Source: Subdoligranulum variabile (GTDB lineage Bacteria; Bacillota; Clostridia; Oscillospirales; Ruminococcaceae). From it: DNA of 58,535 bases. The position numbers were made by a program, and so were the translations under genes. The stretch is taken from NCBI GenBank assembly GCA_004552305.1, contig SFOX01000011.1, positions 1 through 58,535 on the forward strand, read 5' to 3'. Under the pieces are notes generated by a model. It was given only the letters and a program-made list of their open reading frames with translations. It was not told the origin of the DNA and did no database searches. The first letter of the stretch is position 1, and each line of letters begins with the position of its first letter. Below, one piece after another: positions 58,258 through 58,535 of the stretch.

Positions 58258-58535
58258 TGTACCCTTTGGCAAATTTCGCAGCCAATTGGCTACCCCCTTT
58301 GGGGGAAGCTGTCACCAAAGGTGACGGATGAGGGGGTAAAATTGCGGTTACCGCAACACACAAAATTCACCACCCCGTAGGGGCGGGGCAAGCCCCGCCC
58401 GCGACCGTATGTTATAACGAATATTACGGGTCATCCGTAGGGGCGGCATATATGCCGCCCGTTGCAGCCGTCCCGGCAATGCAACCTAACGGGTAAACGG
58501 CACGGAACGGTCAAGACCGTTCCCTACAAACCTGC
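58258..58535. repeat. Repeat mosaic at the window end
   Basis: A family B unit lies at 58288-58336. Family A units lie at 58377-58402 (GCGGGGCA/AGCCCCGC), 58437-58461 (GCGGCAT/ATGCCGC) and 58504-58526 (GGAACGGTC/GACCGTTCC then CTAC). No gene is seen. Confidence 0.75.
58288..58336. repeat. Family B two-hairpin repeat
   Basis: First stem CCCCC-TTT-GGGGG, second stem GTCACC-AAA-GGTGAC, tail GGATGAGGGGG. Confidence 0.75.

Overview
The window reads as chromosomal DNA of a GC-rich, low-redundancy Firmicute of the clostridial Oscillospiraceae/Ruminococcaceae type (Gemmiger, Subdoligranulum or Faecalibacterium-like). This is inferred from gene order and content: a CIRCE-controlled groESL, a T-box before alaS, rplS-lepB-rbgA-rnhB-yraN, lon-ysxC, reverse rubrerythrin, the radical SAM/DUF2344 pair, and many dispersed hairpin repeats. 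No rRNA, phage genes, transposase or CRISPR array is visible.

Layout. 1-4.4 kb: comEA-like gene, polyphosphate kinase, an SRPBCC protein, and a pair resembling SpoIVFA (LytM/M23) and SpoIVFB (M50 protease). 4.5-10.1 kb: radical SAM pair, then the L19 operon with signal peptidase, ribosome-assembly GTPase, RNase HII and YraN. 10.1-18.1 kb: thrC and a phosphoesterase, then the protein quality-control block tig, clpP, clpX, groES, groEL. 18.1-28.4 kb: class B PBP, T-box-alaS, HIT protein, phosphoribosyltransferase, ComEC, holA, RNase M5-like protein and an RluD-type synthase on the opposite strand. 28.4-32.9 kb: tRNA-Leu, aminotransferase, SecDF, NrdR. 32.9-40.6 kb: DUF421/DUF4363 pair, divergent three-gene gerA-type germination operon, then a convergent DHHW/MBOAT/DUF4358 surface-modification cassette. 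40.6-43.2 kb: isoprenoid-related membrane protein, reverse rubrerythrin, six-tRNA operon. 43.2-51.8 kb: one long minus-strand operon (lipid kinase, lon, ysxC, methyltransferase, hslO), a GT-C-like membrane protein, and a second DUF421 protein. 51.8-58.5 kb: repeat-rich accessory region with the main discovery, then tRNA-Pro, DAHP synthase and an orphan type IV pilin.

The main point of interest is at 52.4-55.4 kb. A plasmid-type Rep_3 initiator gene (628 aa, with an internally duplicated C-terminal module) sits directly downstream of an AT-rich tract and a very large array of same-orientation bipartite sites, TGTGYYG-N4-TAACAAC. I count 21 copies with an exact right half and at least five degenerate ones. 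One inverted copy lies next to the consensus rep promoter. This looks like a complete plasmid-style iteron origin with autoregulation, set among housekeeping genes.

The other recurrent theme is at least four families of short palindromic repeats. In two of them (A and B) the stem sequence changes on both arms together while the frame is kept. A third family has terminal inverted repeats and lies 23-38 nt upstream of start codons at all three copies. Sporulation-type genes (gerA operon, spoIVF-like pair) in what may be a non-sporulating lineage also deserve attention.
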